A stretch of 64,000 nucleotides of DNA from Gonapodya prolifera JEL478 (GCA_001574975.1 KQ965788.1:124001-188000); one strand, 5' to 3'. Positions 47,673-59,314 are shown, numbered from the stretch's first letter. Translations and numbers: made by a program. Notes: generated from the letters alone by a model not told the origin.

Positions 47673-48361
47673 TGGTATGTGCTACCAGATTGTAAGGAGA
47701 TCGAGATCGACGCGTGAAGGTGTTCGCAACGGAGCGGTGAGGAGATTGCGGGAGATTGTTTGAGAAGGAGAACACGTGTACAAGGGGTATGTGACTGTGG
47801 GGATGTGACTGTGGGGATGTGACGGGATGGGAGTGAGGACGTTCAAGTTCGCATTGCAACTCTATTTGGAATCGCGGTAGTATTCGGCAAATAATTTCCT
47901 TTTCTTTGCAACCTTTACAAACATGTAACAACGTTATGCACACAATAAATGAAAGACATTCACCGAAAAAGATAAACGACTTCGGATAGCTCTACTTGTC
48001 TCCATCGCAACCGGGCACGCAAAACGTAAGTTTCTTTGGCTTGAGGGACCAACTTTATTATGTTGCTCATGATAGTGACACAAGTGGATGAATCACTTCA
48101 GTCGTAAACCTTTCGACCTCGATAGCGCTGCACTTGTTTCTTTATTGACTTTGGTGCCTAAACAATATCATTTCTCGCACACCCAATCATCGGAGCGATC
48201 CGGTTCATCAGCCAAAGCAAACAGCCTGTTGCCGGCAAGTCGTGGTGACACCATTGATTGTCTTGCTGGATTCAAGTGATCTGTCAGACCTACAATTAAT
48301 ACCGACAGCGTCAAGGAATAATGGACAACAGCGATGCTTGTCAGATGACTTCTGCTACAGC
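47673..48361. other. Intergenic between convergent genes
   Basis: About 690 nt. A tandem GTGACTGTGGGGAT unit occurs twice near 47792-47820. No gene is seen. Confidence 0.45.
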
Positions 48362-48877
48362 TCACTTGTAGCACATTGACGATGTAGCTTTGACAACCTC
48401 AACGTTCCCGTTCACTGTCACCAAAATACTGGCATTGCCCAAACGGGTAAACGCGCCAATACTTGTCAAGGGGCCCTTGTTGTCCTTTGAGAACTCGATA
48501 TTGATGAGGCCAAATGGATTTTGGTAGTAATAAGCGCACGATCCAGACGCCCCCCGGACGTTGCAAAGGGTATCTGTTGGCATGCTGGATGATTTCCAGC
48601 CAAAGTTGAAGAAGTCCCAAATTTGAGGGTTGTCGAAACCCAAGCCCGGATAGAAGACGGCCACGTCGGTGAAATAAGGCTGAACTGGCTGCCCGCCCGA
48701 GTAGCTGCTGCAGTTTCTCAGCAAATACTGCTGTGCGATGGAGACGAAGGCCAGCAGTGTGATGATGAGTGCGACGAGAATACCATCACCCCCCAACCGC
48801 TAAGGCAGGCGATGCATGCAAGTCACCTGTGACTGCGGGGCATGTCGACGAAGAGCTGTTGATTTGTGCTGCGACAT
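48362..48877 (-). CDS. Small secreted or membrane-anchored Cys-containing protein
   Basis: Open frame from 48796 to 48362 encodes a hydrophobic segment (ILVALIITLLAFVSIAQQ) followed by about 120 residues rich in Gly, Asn and aromatic residues with four Cys, ending SSMCYK. Upstream in the same frame an ATG at 48877 opens a 17-residue basic start and a GTGACT donor, but a TAG lies in frame between. Removing only up to that TAG would make a 27-nt intron, too short; using the CACAG at the end of the hydrophobic stretch removes the membrane segment. A GTGAGC sits over the final codon, so a further 3' exon is possible. Not recognised. Confidence 0.4.
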
Positions 48878-49239
48878 GGTGTGTATCCGATTTATATGTT
48901 GCTACTCAAAGTAGATCCAAGTAGTAATTGCACAGAGCATTGGACCCCTGTCGTCCAGGGTTTCGCTCACCTTCATTTCTGACGTGTGAGGCTCATGACT
49001 TTTATTCGTGATGGAACCCTCGTTTAATCTGAAAGTGCTGGACACCCCCGTCGAAATAACAATTTTATGATGATTAACCCTGCTTCACAGTGAATACAAA
49101 AAGAACTTTGATACCGCTCTAATTGTGCACCTTTCGGCGTCTGAATGATTTCAAGGGGAATCCGGGCTCGTGCACTTGTTGACCAAAGGATCTTACATCG
49201 AGCGCACGAATCCACCACGCTGCCACCGACTGCAGCGCC
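48878..49239. other. Divergent promoter region
   Basis: About 360 nt between the small secreted-type gene (minus) and the ERGIC-53-like gene (plus). Nothing else recognised. Confidence 0.45.
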
Positions 49240-51457
49240 ATGGTGGTCGACGCATTCGGAAAACCATCGCGCAGTCGTCGACGATTCGGCTCCGTGGCAT
49301 TTCAATTGCACCTGGCAATCGCAACAGGATTGCTGCTGTTGTCTACGTTATCGCAGGCTATCGACACCGGAAACCTGACACGGCGGCAGTGAGTTTGAGA
49401 TTTCAGCCATAAACGTAATTGTGCTCGATGAGAATCGTCCCCATCGGCCTGCCAATGTCTCCAAGTGACTTTAAACTCTCATTCAAGAGGCCGCTGTACC
49501 TTTACAACAATACCCGCAAGATCCCTCACTGGGAGACTTCCATGAACGCAATCCCCACTCATGATTACGTTCGTGTGGCACCGAGCATACCCAACACGAA
49601 GGGTGCCGTTTGGTCGGAGCTTCAAAACAATCACAGCGACTGGCAAGTCAGTGAGAGCAGGCTCATGATGCCCTTCTCTTTGGAATCATAATTTATGAAA
49701 GTAACGGTGCTTACTTGTTTTTGCAAAAGGTCGAGCTGGCGCTGTCTATTTTCGGCAGAAGTTACGTCGGAGGAGAAGGGCTGGCGCTCTGGTACACCAA
49801 AGAACGGGGTGCAGGAGGGCCAGCTATGGGCAGTCGGGAGTGGTGGCATGGAGTCGGAATCATTTTTGACACAGCGGACGTGCACTCCGAGGTGGGTCGA
49901 TGAAAAAGCTTTGCGGCACGTAAGCTCGAACTCTCATTTCAACTCTGCCAGCCCCGGCGACATACTCCCATGACATATCTCGCACTCAACGATGGCACCA
50001 AATCTTTCGCCGATGCCGCTGCCGACACCTCCAAAATATCGTGAGTTCGCATCGCCACATATGGCACGCCTTCGGAGCACCATCGTCGCCCCTGAACGAC
50101 TTCAACCTCAGCGGCAACTGCACCATATTCTACCGCAACCACCCGGGCGCCGTGTACATCCGCGTCACCTACCTCTCCCGCACGCTGAAGGTGGAGTATG
50201 ACTTGGGCCGAAAGTTCCGGCCGCAACAGGTACCGCACTTCACGTGAGTGGAGTTCTCCCCTCGATGATCCTCACTATAGAGGACTCCACTCATATTTTG
50301 ACACCCGACTTCGAACTCAAGGGAATGCATGACGGTGCCCAACGTTGACCTCCCGCAGGGGTACTACTTTGGGCTTTCGTCCGAGACGAGCGAGCACTTC
50401 ATGGACGATCATGATGTGTACACCTTTGAGACGTATGAGCTGAATCCGAAGGCGAGGAGAGGCAAGGTACGCGGGTTCTTCATTGTCCTACATCGAGTCC
50501 ACACTCATGCGGCGCTCGAATCCATATGGCCGATTCTTCTTCCAACCACCCAGACCGACCATCTTGACCTGACCGAGGAACAGCGCAAGGTACCGTCTTG
50601 CATACATGAATCGCTGAACGGCAAATATTCATATTAACTCGACAATTGCACTCAACAGAAAATCGATTCCTCCTCCGAAAAAGTCGAGGTCGTCATCGGG
50701 GAAGAAACGACCTTGGAACCCACAGAGGAGGAGCAGACAAATTCGGTGAGTATTTCTCTTCCACGACAGTCTGCCACACCAACTCACCATGTGGCTCCCC
50801 TCAACCCTTTTAACAGAACATCGCCCTCACAGCCATCCGTGAGACACAACTCCACGTCCTCGATGCGCTCAGCAAACTCGCGCTCCGACTTGACCACCTG
50901 GACCTCAACTCGGCCCTTCGGGACGCCAAATCCTCCGCCACCTCTGCCCCCGCGTCCGCCCCGGTCACATGTGCGTCCCCCGACGATGTCGCGCAGATCC
51001 GACGAGACATTGTGGCACTTGTCGGCTCGGTAGCGAAAGTCGGGAATAGAGTCGATGAGCTTGGAGGGAAGGTTGATTCCGTCGAGAGGAGCGAGGGTGC
51101 GGTGGTCGAGGTCAGGAAGGAGGTGGAGAAGTTGCAGGAAATCGTTCGAGTGAGTTTGAGTTCTGGGGCGAGTGGGTGCGAGGAGTGGAGTGGTATTGAT
51201 GTGCGCCCTCCGATTCTGCCACAGCGACAAGCCCAATTCGTGGTGGGAACTGTTCAGGAAACCAAGGCCAAGAATGAAGAATCGAGGTCGAACCTTTCGT
51301 GGTGAGTCATCTCTCTTTATCAGCTCTGAAACGAACCCGCATAACGCATGCACTGTTCAGGTGGCTATGGCTCGGCGGGGGGTACGCGCTGTTTTGGGCG
51401 GGCGTCACAGTATTTCACATGTACGCGCCCGAACGAAGGGAGAAGAAATTCATTTAG
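49240..51457 (+). CDS. ERGIC-53/Emp47-like L-type lectin cargo receptor
   Basis: Membrane lectin that carries glycoproteins from ER to Golgi. Eleven exons (49240-49388, 49466-49646, 49730-49891, 49952-50040, 50112-50243, 50322-50466, 50554-50589, 50659-50745, 50817-51149, 51225-51301, 51361-51457) join in phase to 495 residues. A signal segment (LLLLSTLSQA) is followed by the lectin fold: RRHDFKLSFKRP, IPHWETSMNAI, GAVWSELQ, GEGLALWYTKERG, WHGVGIIFDT, GYYFGLSSETSEHFMDDHDVYTFE. Next come a coiled-coil stalk (exon 9), a membrane helix (LWLGGGYALFWAGVTVF) and the cytosolic tail ending KKFI. The dilysine plus bulky hydrophobic end matches the ER-Golgi cycling signal of ERGIC-53 (KKFF). It lacks a long Gln-rich insert. 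Confidence 0.93.
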
Positions 51458-51635
51458 TGGCCTTTTGGGGCACCTGTTGGGTCATCTGTGCATGCGAGTG
51501 GGTTCTCTTCGAATAAGTGTCGTACTTCGTGCACCGGAGCGCTAGCAGAAGTTGGGCAGTACTAACACATATAATTTACTGAAATGATTGTATAGATACT
51601 TGGATTTCTATCAACAACAAGCTCTATAAAGTCCT

Positions 51636-53083
51636 CTAGTTGGCAACGAAGCCCTTGAAGGACTCGTTCATGTACGCGATGAACTGGTCGCTCAGACCCT
51701 CCTTCTTGAGGTGCTCCTATCACGAGTCAAGAAACGTTCAGACAAAAAGTCCAATGAAGAAATACANNNNNNNNNNNNNNNNNNNNNNNNNNNNNNNNNN
51801 NNNNNNNNNNNNNNNNNNNNNNNNNNNNNNNNNNNNNNNNNNNNNNNNNNNNNNNNNNNNNNNNNNNNNNNNNNNNNNNNNNNNNNNNNNNNNNNNNNNN
51901 NNNNNNNNNNNNNNNNNNNNNNNNNNNNNNNNNNNNNNNNNNNNNNNNNNNNNNNNNNNNNNNNNNNNNNNNNNNNNNNNNNNNNNNNNNNNNNNNNNNN
52001 NNNNNNNNNNNNNNNNNNNNNNNNNCTTGTAGCAGTCCCACAGGGAGAGGTCGAGGTAGTCCACCGTGCCGAGGGCCATGAGGCGGCGAGCNAGGTCGAG
52101 CTGTTCGGGCATTTTGAGGCCGAAGCGTTCGGGCGAGATGCGCACGCCGAGTTGGAAGTTGGGGGAGCACCGCGCGCGGATCCCGGCGATGATNTCGAAC
52201 AGAATCTTGAATCGCCCGTCGACGGGGCCGCCGTAGGTGTCGGTGCGGACGTTGAGCTCGGGGGAGATGAAGGCGCAGAGGATGTATCCTGCACGAGCGC
52301 GTATTGAGCAAATTATCGAAGTTATAACGGGATAATAGAGCTCACCGTGCGCTCCATGGAGCTCAACACCGTCAAACCCAGCCTTCTCGGCCCTGACCGC
52401 CCCCGCGATGAAATCCTCCTTGAGCTGCTCGACCTCCGCGAGAGTCAAACCGCGAGACTTTGTGGCTGCGTCGTCGCTCGGGCCGACGGGGTTCTGTCCG
52501 ATGAGCTCGGAGGGAGACCTGATGCCGGCGTGGTGAAGCTGTACGGACGAGACAGCGCCGTATTGGCGGATGCCGTCTTCACAGAACCATTACGGTGAGC
52601 TCAAGCACTTCATCCCCGACTCCATACAGGTCCCAACTCACCGGCAAGTCGCTTCAAACCAGGAATGTGAGCATCGTCCCAAACCCCCAGCTGACCCGGA
52701 AATCCCTGTCCAATCCTCTGAACATGGGCAGCACATGTCATCACCAGCCCGTGTCCACCCTTTGCCCGCAGCGTAAGCCAGTTGTACTCGTTGTCTGAGA
52801 GCTTTCCGTCGGGGTAGGATTCTGTGATGGGGTGGAGGAGAGTCGGGACGTCAACCATCGCACCATAGTTGCTCGACCTTGACCGCGCCCAACTCGCCTC
52901 CAGGCTGCAATATCCCCCATCCGCCGTCTCTTGCCCTCCGTCGGCGCACTCACGGGTGTTTGTCAGCGGCGCCAACATGAACCTGTTAGGCCACGCGGGT
53001 CCGCGTCTGAGCGTCATCGGAGCGAACAGCGACTCCTTTGCGAGATGCGACGCCGTCTGCGCAATCCGTTCGCTGGTGGCCAT
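51636..53083 (-). CDS. Old Yellow Enzyme-type NADH:flavin oxidoreductase, interrupted by assembly gap
   Basis: FMN-dependent alkene or enone reductase family (TIM barrel). Exons 53083-52642, 52576-52346, and 52288 into the gap at 52025; the last codons lie at 51766-51636 (EHLKKEGLSDQFIAYM). Seen: RFMLAPLTNTRE (FMN-binding start), CAAHVQRIGQGFPGQLG, SVQLHHAGIRS with the paired His, a GFDGVELHGAHG strand and the SPELNVRTDTYGG loop followed by R-x-K. The 259-nt gap removes the phosphate-binding strands, and single Ns lie at 52092 and 52194. Substrate cannot be predicted from this. Confidence 0.88.
51767..52025. other. Assembly gap of 259 N
   Basis: Run of N inside the flavin oxidoreductase gene; the true distance is unknown. 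Confidence 0.99.
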
Positions 53084-53448
53084 TGGAATGGTGTGTGTTG
53101 GAGGGGGAGTCAGCGATGCGAATGAGAAGAAAAGACGGGCTTCCGTTCGGCTCTCGTAAGCCGCGGAACTTTCCAGGTTTCCCTTTGATTCCGATGATGC
53201 TATCTTATGAAACTACTCAGAAAAGAAAAGACCAAGAGAAAAAGACAATTTTGTGTGACCTAATTTCAGAATGCTTTTTGTATGCGGTACGGTGGTTCTA
53301 CGCAGTCCTCTCGAACCCACGCCAGTCGGATTCCCGTGCCGTACGATTTTTCAGAGTGGCCAAGTGTTCGCTCAGGTTCTACTGCTGCTCCTCCTCCTGC
53401 TCCTCACCAACTGCACCTTCCAGTTCCACATGCACCTCTCCCATCCCA
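53084..53448. other. Short intergenic interval
   Basis: About 365 nt upstream of the flavin oxidoreductase, likely its promoter, with an A/G-rich run near 53218-53250. Part of it may be the 3' end of the small gene that follows. Nothing else recognised. Confidence 0.4.
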
Positions 53449-53787
53449 TCACGCCGCCTGCCCCTGCCGATAATCCGTCCGTACCAGCACGCCCTCACGC
53501 CTCTTCTCCTCCGTCGCAGCCACCAGCCCGTCCATTTCCTCGTCCCGCGCCAGCTCGCCCAGACTCGGCGATCGTGAGTGGTGTCGCGGGAGAGCGGGCT
53601 CAGACGCATGATCGTTGCCGTCGTCGGAAGTGGTGTGAGAGTCTTTCAAAGGCACGAAAACGTCCTCGTGGAAGAGGTCGGCAGTCGCCTTGCTGTGTCC
53701 GTTTGCGAGGAGAGGTGATGGAGGGACGTTGGAGCCGTCGATAAAGAGGTCAATTTGGCGCAGAATGCGGGAGACGAAGCGGGTCAT
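53449..53787 (-). CDS. Hypothetical protein, polar
   Basis: Single open frame of 112 residues from an ATG 30 nt past the end of the TMEM135-like gene. It begins MTRFVSRILRQIDLFIDGSN, which could be an amphipathic start, then is Ser/His/Glu-rich. It may continue through further exons. Not recognised. Confidence 0.4.
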   Translation of the reverse strand: MTRFVSRILRQIDLFIDGSNVPPSPLLANGHSKATADLFHEDVFVPLKDSHTTSDDGNDHASEPALPRHHSRSPSLGELARDEEMDGLVAATEEKRREGVLVRTDYRQGQAA

Positions 53788-53816
53788 AGTTTGGGGTTCG
53801 TGATCGTAGAATGCCT

Positions 53817-55885
53817 TTATTCGGGAGCAAGGGTGGTGGGATGGGGTGGGGTGGGGGGAGGAGTGTAGTCATATATGTTCCAGCGTGGTGAGCACAGTGG
53901 CACATAATGGGGAGGGCGGGAAGGTGGGTGAGTCATTTGCTCCATCGCGAGTCTCTGAGCGAGCAAATTTGTATTACACACCATAAGCACGCCCATCGCG
54001 ACCGAAAACATGGCCACCTCGAAATGCGGCACACGCACGATCAGTTTTCGCTGCAGGAGGATCTCAAAGATACTATCTGCCGCGCGGGGGACGGTGTACT
54101 TAAAGTCGCGCGGGCGGCGCCGAGCCGAAACGTCATCAGTACACTGCTCCGAACCAAGCGGCAAGAGCACTTCCAAATACCAGCCGGTACGTCAACCCAC
54201 CATAGCCAACTCACACCTCCTGCTCTTCTCCTCGATAAAAATAGACATGGAGCACAGCACCCCCGCGAGCCAGTAAAACAGCTCATGGTCCCTTTGAACG
54301 ATCCCGAGGTCGTGCAGCTGCCGCACCCCGCAGATGACGAGCTGGTACGAAGAGCAGAACGTGGCGAGGAAGGTTGCGGAGCGAGCGGTGTTGAAAAGGA
54401 TTGTCTGGGCGTAGTGCGCGGGGCTGGTGAGTGGGGTGGGTGGGAAGGGGTGGGCCGGTTGGTGGAAAATGAGCATTAAGTAGTGAAAAAATTCCCTGCG
54501 AGTGAGAGTGACGACAACGCACCGCTGCATGACTTTGGTAAATTTGAGCAACACCGCCGGGATCGCGAACACCGAAAAGTACACCGGCAGGATCACTCGC
54601 ACCACCTTGCCAAACACGCGCGGCAAGTTCTGGGTAACGCAGCCTGGGTGGCGGGCGTGCAGGACCGAGCAGGGGAGCATGGCGGGGAGGGGGTCGAGGG
54701 ATTGCACCGAGGCGAGGATGGAGGGAGGGGGGTGGAGAGTGGAGATGTAGGAGGTGGGGGAGGGGGTTTCGACGGGGAGGCCGCGGACTGAGGTGGTCGG
54801 GGGTGAGTGGAGGGTTAAGGAAAGCAAGCAAGTTGGGGACAGAGGAGAAGAAACTCACCGTTTCGCCGGACGGCTTCGAGGACAGGTTCGGGGACGGGGC
54901 CTGTATCCCGACTGGCGCAACAAAACCAACACGTCAGCACTCGCTCATACGAGGCCCCACTCCCGTCAAGCCCAAACGCTCCGCTTCGGGGAAAATTTGC
55001 CTCCGACAAACACCTCCGTTGGTGCTCTGCACTTAGGCCTCGGAATCCGTGACCTCGGGCCTGGCCCTCCGGCCTTGGCCTCTGTGGCTCCATCCCCCCC
55101 GCCTCCCCTCGCGCCTAACTCACATAAATCTATAAAACCCCTGATCCAACGTCTCGGGCCTGAGCGCATACGCGTACATGATGCTCGCACTGCACACAAT
55201 GAACACCACAGCATCCGTCAAGTGCAGGTCCCACATCCCGCGCGCCTTGCCGCCCAAGTAGACAGTTTGGAGGGCGCGCACGGCCATTTGTTGCGCGAAC
55301 GTGGTCCGGTTGGAGGGGGATTCGGCGAGCAGGGCGAGGCCGGCGATGGAACCTTTGTTGCATGGAGGGAGAAGGGAACAGACCAGTTGGCGCCTCGTCC
55401 TCCACCTACTGCATTCTGCAACACCATTTCCCAAACGTACCTGCCGCAAAACTACTCCCCCGCCCCTCATCCACCCACCGACCCAACAGGCCCTTTGTCA
55501 ACTTCCACAACAGCACATACCCTCCTACAAACCCTCCCGTTCTCAAAGCCGCCGGGTCACTGAAAGTCTCCTTGAGAAGTTTCACAAACGTCTGTTTCCC
55601 TCGCAGGACTTTGAGACTCCGCAGGACCAAGTGCAGCGCGACTCGTAGCGCGTATCCGAGCAGCCATCCCCGGGCGCCAGCGCGGAGGGAGCGGAGGAGA
55701 AGGGAAAGAAGGGTGGGAGTGGGAAGGGTGAGTGGGCGGGCGTGGCCGTTTGCGTGCGGTTTCAGGAGGGAGTTGGCAGGTGCAGGTGCGGGAAATTGGT
55801 GTTTTGGAACAAAGGTCGGCTTAGGGAACGCATTCGCTCCGTTCCTGTTCGCCCCGTTTGTCGCGTGTCCCGTGTGCAGCGTCAT
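53817..55885 (-). CDS. TMEM135-like membrane protein
   Basis: Family member of TMEM135 (PMP52), a multi-pass protein of peroxisomes and mitochondria linked to lipid metabolism and organelle dynamics. Exons 55885-55441, 55352-55124, 54911-54859, 54787-54523, 54423-54201 and 54143-53817 join in phase to 513 residues. Seen: RAGARGWLLGYALRVALHL, GGFVGGYVLLWKL, DLHLTDAVVFIVCSASIMYA with LRPETLDQGFYRF, SATFLATFCSSYQ, SIFIEEKSRRCELAM, and a last helix FEVAMFSVAMGVLMVC. The N-terminal 50 residues are Pro/Asn/Lys-rich. The EEKSRR motif is typical for the family. Confidence 0.87.
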
Positions 55886-56133
55886 TGCAGCGATGGCTCG
55901 GAAACGCTGAGGGTGCGGAAGTTAGGAGGGCCGATCGGTACGCTGCGCCACACCCATTTCATTGTGTCCTGCTGCGCACCCTTCGGTGTTATGGGATGTG
56001 CATAAATTTAGTTAAAATTGGAGCGGTTTGAGTATTGAGCCATATGACCCCAGTCAAGCGAATCTCTTTATTACAAACTTTCATCAACAATCGAAGCTTA
56101 CACACGAATGTCAACCTGAATGCCGCTGTCAAC

Positions 56134-56202
56134 CCGCAGAGACTGTCCAAAAGTGATCTTGAGTCTAACAGCCGTAGAGCTTCTTTTGAACAGTCTCTGC
56201 GG
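56134..56202. repeat. Inverted repeat hairpin 1 (20-bp stem)
   Basis: CCGCAGAGACTGTCCAAAAG at 56134-56153 pairs with CTTTTGAACAGTCTCTGCGG at 56183-56202 with a single mismatch that is G-U in one RNA orientation; loop 29 nt. Confidence 0.8.
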
Positions 56203-56281
56203 AGAGAAAGAAGCAAAACTGCGGCGCGAGTAAAAATCTCTCACCAGAAAGCCGTGCACTTAAAGTGGAACATCAACTTTC

Positions 56282-56337
56282 AGAGGGTAATTGAGACGCT
56301 CAACACCCTCTTGACGACAGCGTCTCAATTACCCTCT
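56282..56337. repeat. Inverted repeat hairpin 2 (19-bp perfect stem)
   Basis: AGAGGGTAATTGAGACGCT at 56282-56300 is exactly reverse-complementary to 56319-56337; loop 18 nt. It starts 80 nt after hairpin 1. Confidence 0.85.
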
Positions 56338-56808
56338 CGAAGTTGCTCTTGGCGTGGACTTTAGTGAGGGTCAGGGCGCGGAGGGTCTCAACCACGAAGG
56401 TCAATTGGTCGAAAAAAGGCGGGAACTGCCAAGCGGAGGCCGAGTCCCCGGCTCGGTCAGACACTTGCAGTGAAGGCCGGGCGATGACCCATGACGATTA
56501 CTGGCCCAATTGCGAGCCGGACGACGAACCGGGCGACGGGGCACGGTGGTCTCGCCTCGCTGTTCGGTTCAGATTGACCCGCCGGTGGCTTACAGTCTAG
56601 TCTATCTTGGCTTGTGTTGATATAAACACTGTTTACGGCAAAATTTCATGACTGAGACCCTCGCGAGTATTTGCCCTCATTTAGCTACATCTCATCCGTC
56701 TCACCGAAGCTGCTCCTCTCCCCTACTTTGCGCCACCACCTAACCAGTCTTCAATTTTCCAAAAGTCCCTCCTCACCCTTCCCCTTCACCAAACCACCCC
56801 ACAACGCC

Positions 56809-58855
56809 CTACTTCCCCACATACCCCTCCCACCCAACCTCGTCCAACCTCTCCACCTTACTCATAACCTCCCTCTCCGCATTCTCCGCATACTCGGTCA
56901 CCTTTTTCGCCAAGGCGGGCACGAAGGCGCCCAGGATGCGGACGGCGAGGAGAGCGGCGTTGGTCGAGTTGTTGATCGCGACCGTGGCTACGGGGACGCC
57001 GCGCTGGTGGGGGGGGGAGGTAAAGGAGAGGGAAGGTAAGGGAAGGGAAGGGAAGGGAAGGGAAGGGACGACATCAGCACGACAGGAGAGGAAAGACCCA
57101 CGCGGCCCCCCCTCCCCACCCCCACCCCCGCCTCTCCCAGCAGTAACTTACCGGCATCTGCACAATCGAATACAGCGAATCCACCCCATCGAGCACCCCC
57201 AACTTCACCGGCACGCCAATCACGGGCAAACACGTCAACGCCGCAACCATCCCCGGCAAATGCGCGGCCCCCCCCGCGGCAGCAATAATGGCCTTTATAC
57301 CCCTCTCATGTGCCGTCCGGGCGTATTCGACCATCCTGAGGGGCGTGCGGTGGGCGGACACGATTGAGATCTCGAAGGGGACGCCGAAGGTAGTGAGGAT
57401 GTGTGCGGCGGGAGTGAGGACGGGGAGGTCGGAGTCGGAGCCCATTATGATGGAGATAAGGGGGGTGAGGGAGGTGAGGGGGGTGGGTTGGGTGAGGGGG
57501 GTGCCGGCGGTGGTTGTGGTTGTGGGGGAAAGGCGGGAAGGCGAGAGGATGGCGCTGACCCGGTCGACGACTTGGGACATGGTGTCCCCCGTGACGGTCA
57601 CATGTCCCATCTTCCTACCCCTCCTGCACTCCTTCTTTCCGTACAAATGCACCGCGGCCCCGGGAACACCCATCGCGCTCGCCACGATCTGCTCCACCTC
57701 CTTCATCCCCCCGTCCCCGTCGGAAGACCCGACGATATTGTACATGGCCGCCGCCCCGACTTTAAGTCCGCACGCTCCCAAAGGAAGACCCAGGATGGCC
57801 CGCAGGTGGTTCTCGAATTGGGAGGTGTGGCAGGCCTCGATGGTGTAGTGGCCAGAGTTGTGGGGGCGGGGGGCGATTTCGTTGAGGAGGATGGTGCCTT
57901 GGTGGTGATTCGTAGGGAGTAAGGGAGAGTGTAGTGGGGTGGAGGGGAGGGGTGAGGTTGTTCGTGAACGAAAAAACAGGCAACGACTCCACGTCACTCG
58001 GCTCCGCCAGTCCTCGTTCGTTCCGTCTCGGACCCTAAACTCACCATCTTTCAACAAAAACAGCTCCACGCCATACATGCCCGCCCCGTCAAAGCACCCG
58101 ACAGCCTTCTCGGCCACACCTCTGGCCTTTTTGGCAACAAGGCCGTCCACTTGGGCCGGGGCGAAACACAGGTCCAGAATCGAATTCTTGTGCACCGTCT
58201 CGACAACCGGGTAGGACGCCAACTGTCCGTCCAGTCCACGCACAACCATGACGGCCATCTCTTTTACAAAGGGCACCCATTTCTCAGCGTACAGGGGTGT
58301 GGGCTTCCCGACAGAGGACCCTAACTTTGACATGGCACCGTCCACGTCCGCGGCCGACGCGACGACGGCGTTGCCCTTCCCGTCGTAAGCGAGTGTCCGT
58401 GATTTGAGCATGTAGGGGTACCCGAACTCCTCCCCCACGGCCACCGCATCCTCCCTCGATTCCACCCTCCGAAACGCCCCCAATGGCACTCCGTGGGAGT
58501 TCAGCAGCTCCTTCTGGGCAAACTTATCCTGAATCGTCCTAATGGTGTTCGGACTGGGCTGAATGTCCACCCCTGTGTTTGTCTTGACCACATCGGCCAG
58601 CGCTTCCGCATTGACGTGCTCGATCTCCACCGTCACGACGTCCACGCTCTTTGCCAGCTCTGCGATCTTGGCCGGATCCTTGAAATCGCCCACGACATGG
58701 CCTGCGAATCCGGACACGTGACGTGCGGGTGCGTCGTGCGCGTCGAGGACGAGCAGTTTTATGCCCAATCGGTGCGCGGGGTCCATCATCATGCGTCCCA
58801 GTTGGCCCCCACCGAGGACGCCGACTCTCTTCCCGCGTGGATTCGGTGCGCTCAT
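56809..58855 (-). CDS. ADE2: Phosphoribosylaminoimidazole carboxylase (AIR carboxylase)
   Basis: De novo purine synthesis step from AIR to CAIR. Fungal fusion of PurK (ATP-grasp) and PurE. Exons 58855-58045, 57897-57152 and 57003-56809 join in phase to 583 residues, close to yeast Ade2 (571). PurK part: [55 protein letters not shown]. PurE part: [58 protein letters not shown]. Intron 1 (147 nt) is a multiple of three without a stop, so retention would add 49 residues. Intron 2 (148 nt) contains a GGGAA microsatellite. Confidence 0.95.
57016..57068 (+). repeat. GGGAA microsatellite in ADE2 intron 2
   Basis: AAGGG units repeat about six times at 57034-57067, preceded by G-rich AGAGGGAAGG. The plus strand has five or more GGG runs spaced by two bases, a G-quadruplex pattern; the ADE2 transcript carries the C-rich complement. 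Confidence 0.8.
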
Positions 58856-59172
58856 GGGTTTGGGTGCGGGAATGGGAGATTTCGCGTCAGGTTTTTCTCG
58901 TGGCGCAGAGCTGCGGTTGCTGTGCCCTCAAAGGGTTTTTCTCATCATCTCACGTCAGTCGTCTGCCGTAAGGTTCTTATTTGATAGAGGCTTTTATAAA
59001 TACTATGTACTTTCTTTCCAAACCCCATATCCTCCAAGCTTATGGCAACTTCCACCTCATCCAATTACCACTGATTTGTTCACCGTGATCGCTTCTGTCC
59101 ACTCTCTGACACACAGTGCTGCGAGGTCCTTCAAACTAATAGAAAAAAAGAAGACTAGTTGATCGTCAGTCA

Positions 59173-59314
59173 AGTTGGATTCTCCCAAAAGACGTCAGGG
59201 CCTTAGCCTGCAGTGACAACAGGTGGCAACTATCGGCACTTCCATGTCAGCTGGACTCAAAATGAGGCTCTAATACTTCGTTCAGATGCCAATTGACCCC
59301 TCAGCCGCTATGCT
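59173..59314 (+). repeat. Diverged direct repeat, copy A
   Basis: Begins AAGTTGGATTCT and contains CTTCCATGTCAGCTGGACTC; matches copy B over about 140 nt with many substitutions and small gaps. Confidence 0.6.

Larger units (their letters stand above)
55886..56808. other. Intergenic interval carrying two strong hairpins
   Basis: About 920 nt between the TMEM135-like start (minus) and the 3' end of ADE2 (minus). Plus-strand frames occur (56035-56364) but have no resemblance and include the hairpin arms. It should contain the TMEM135 promoter. Confidence 0.5.

Noticed and set aside
51692-52448. Frames running through the N gap on both strands
   Set aside because: They are artefacts of untranslatable Ns; only the flavin oxidoreductase reading on the minus strand has family motifs.
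57401-57922. Long plus-strand frame opposite ADE2
   Set aside because: Gly-rich mirror of conserved ADE2 coding sequence with no independent resemblance.
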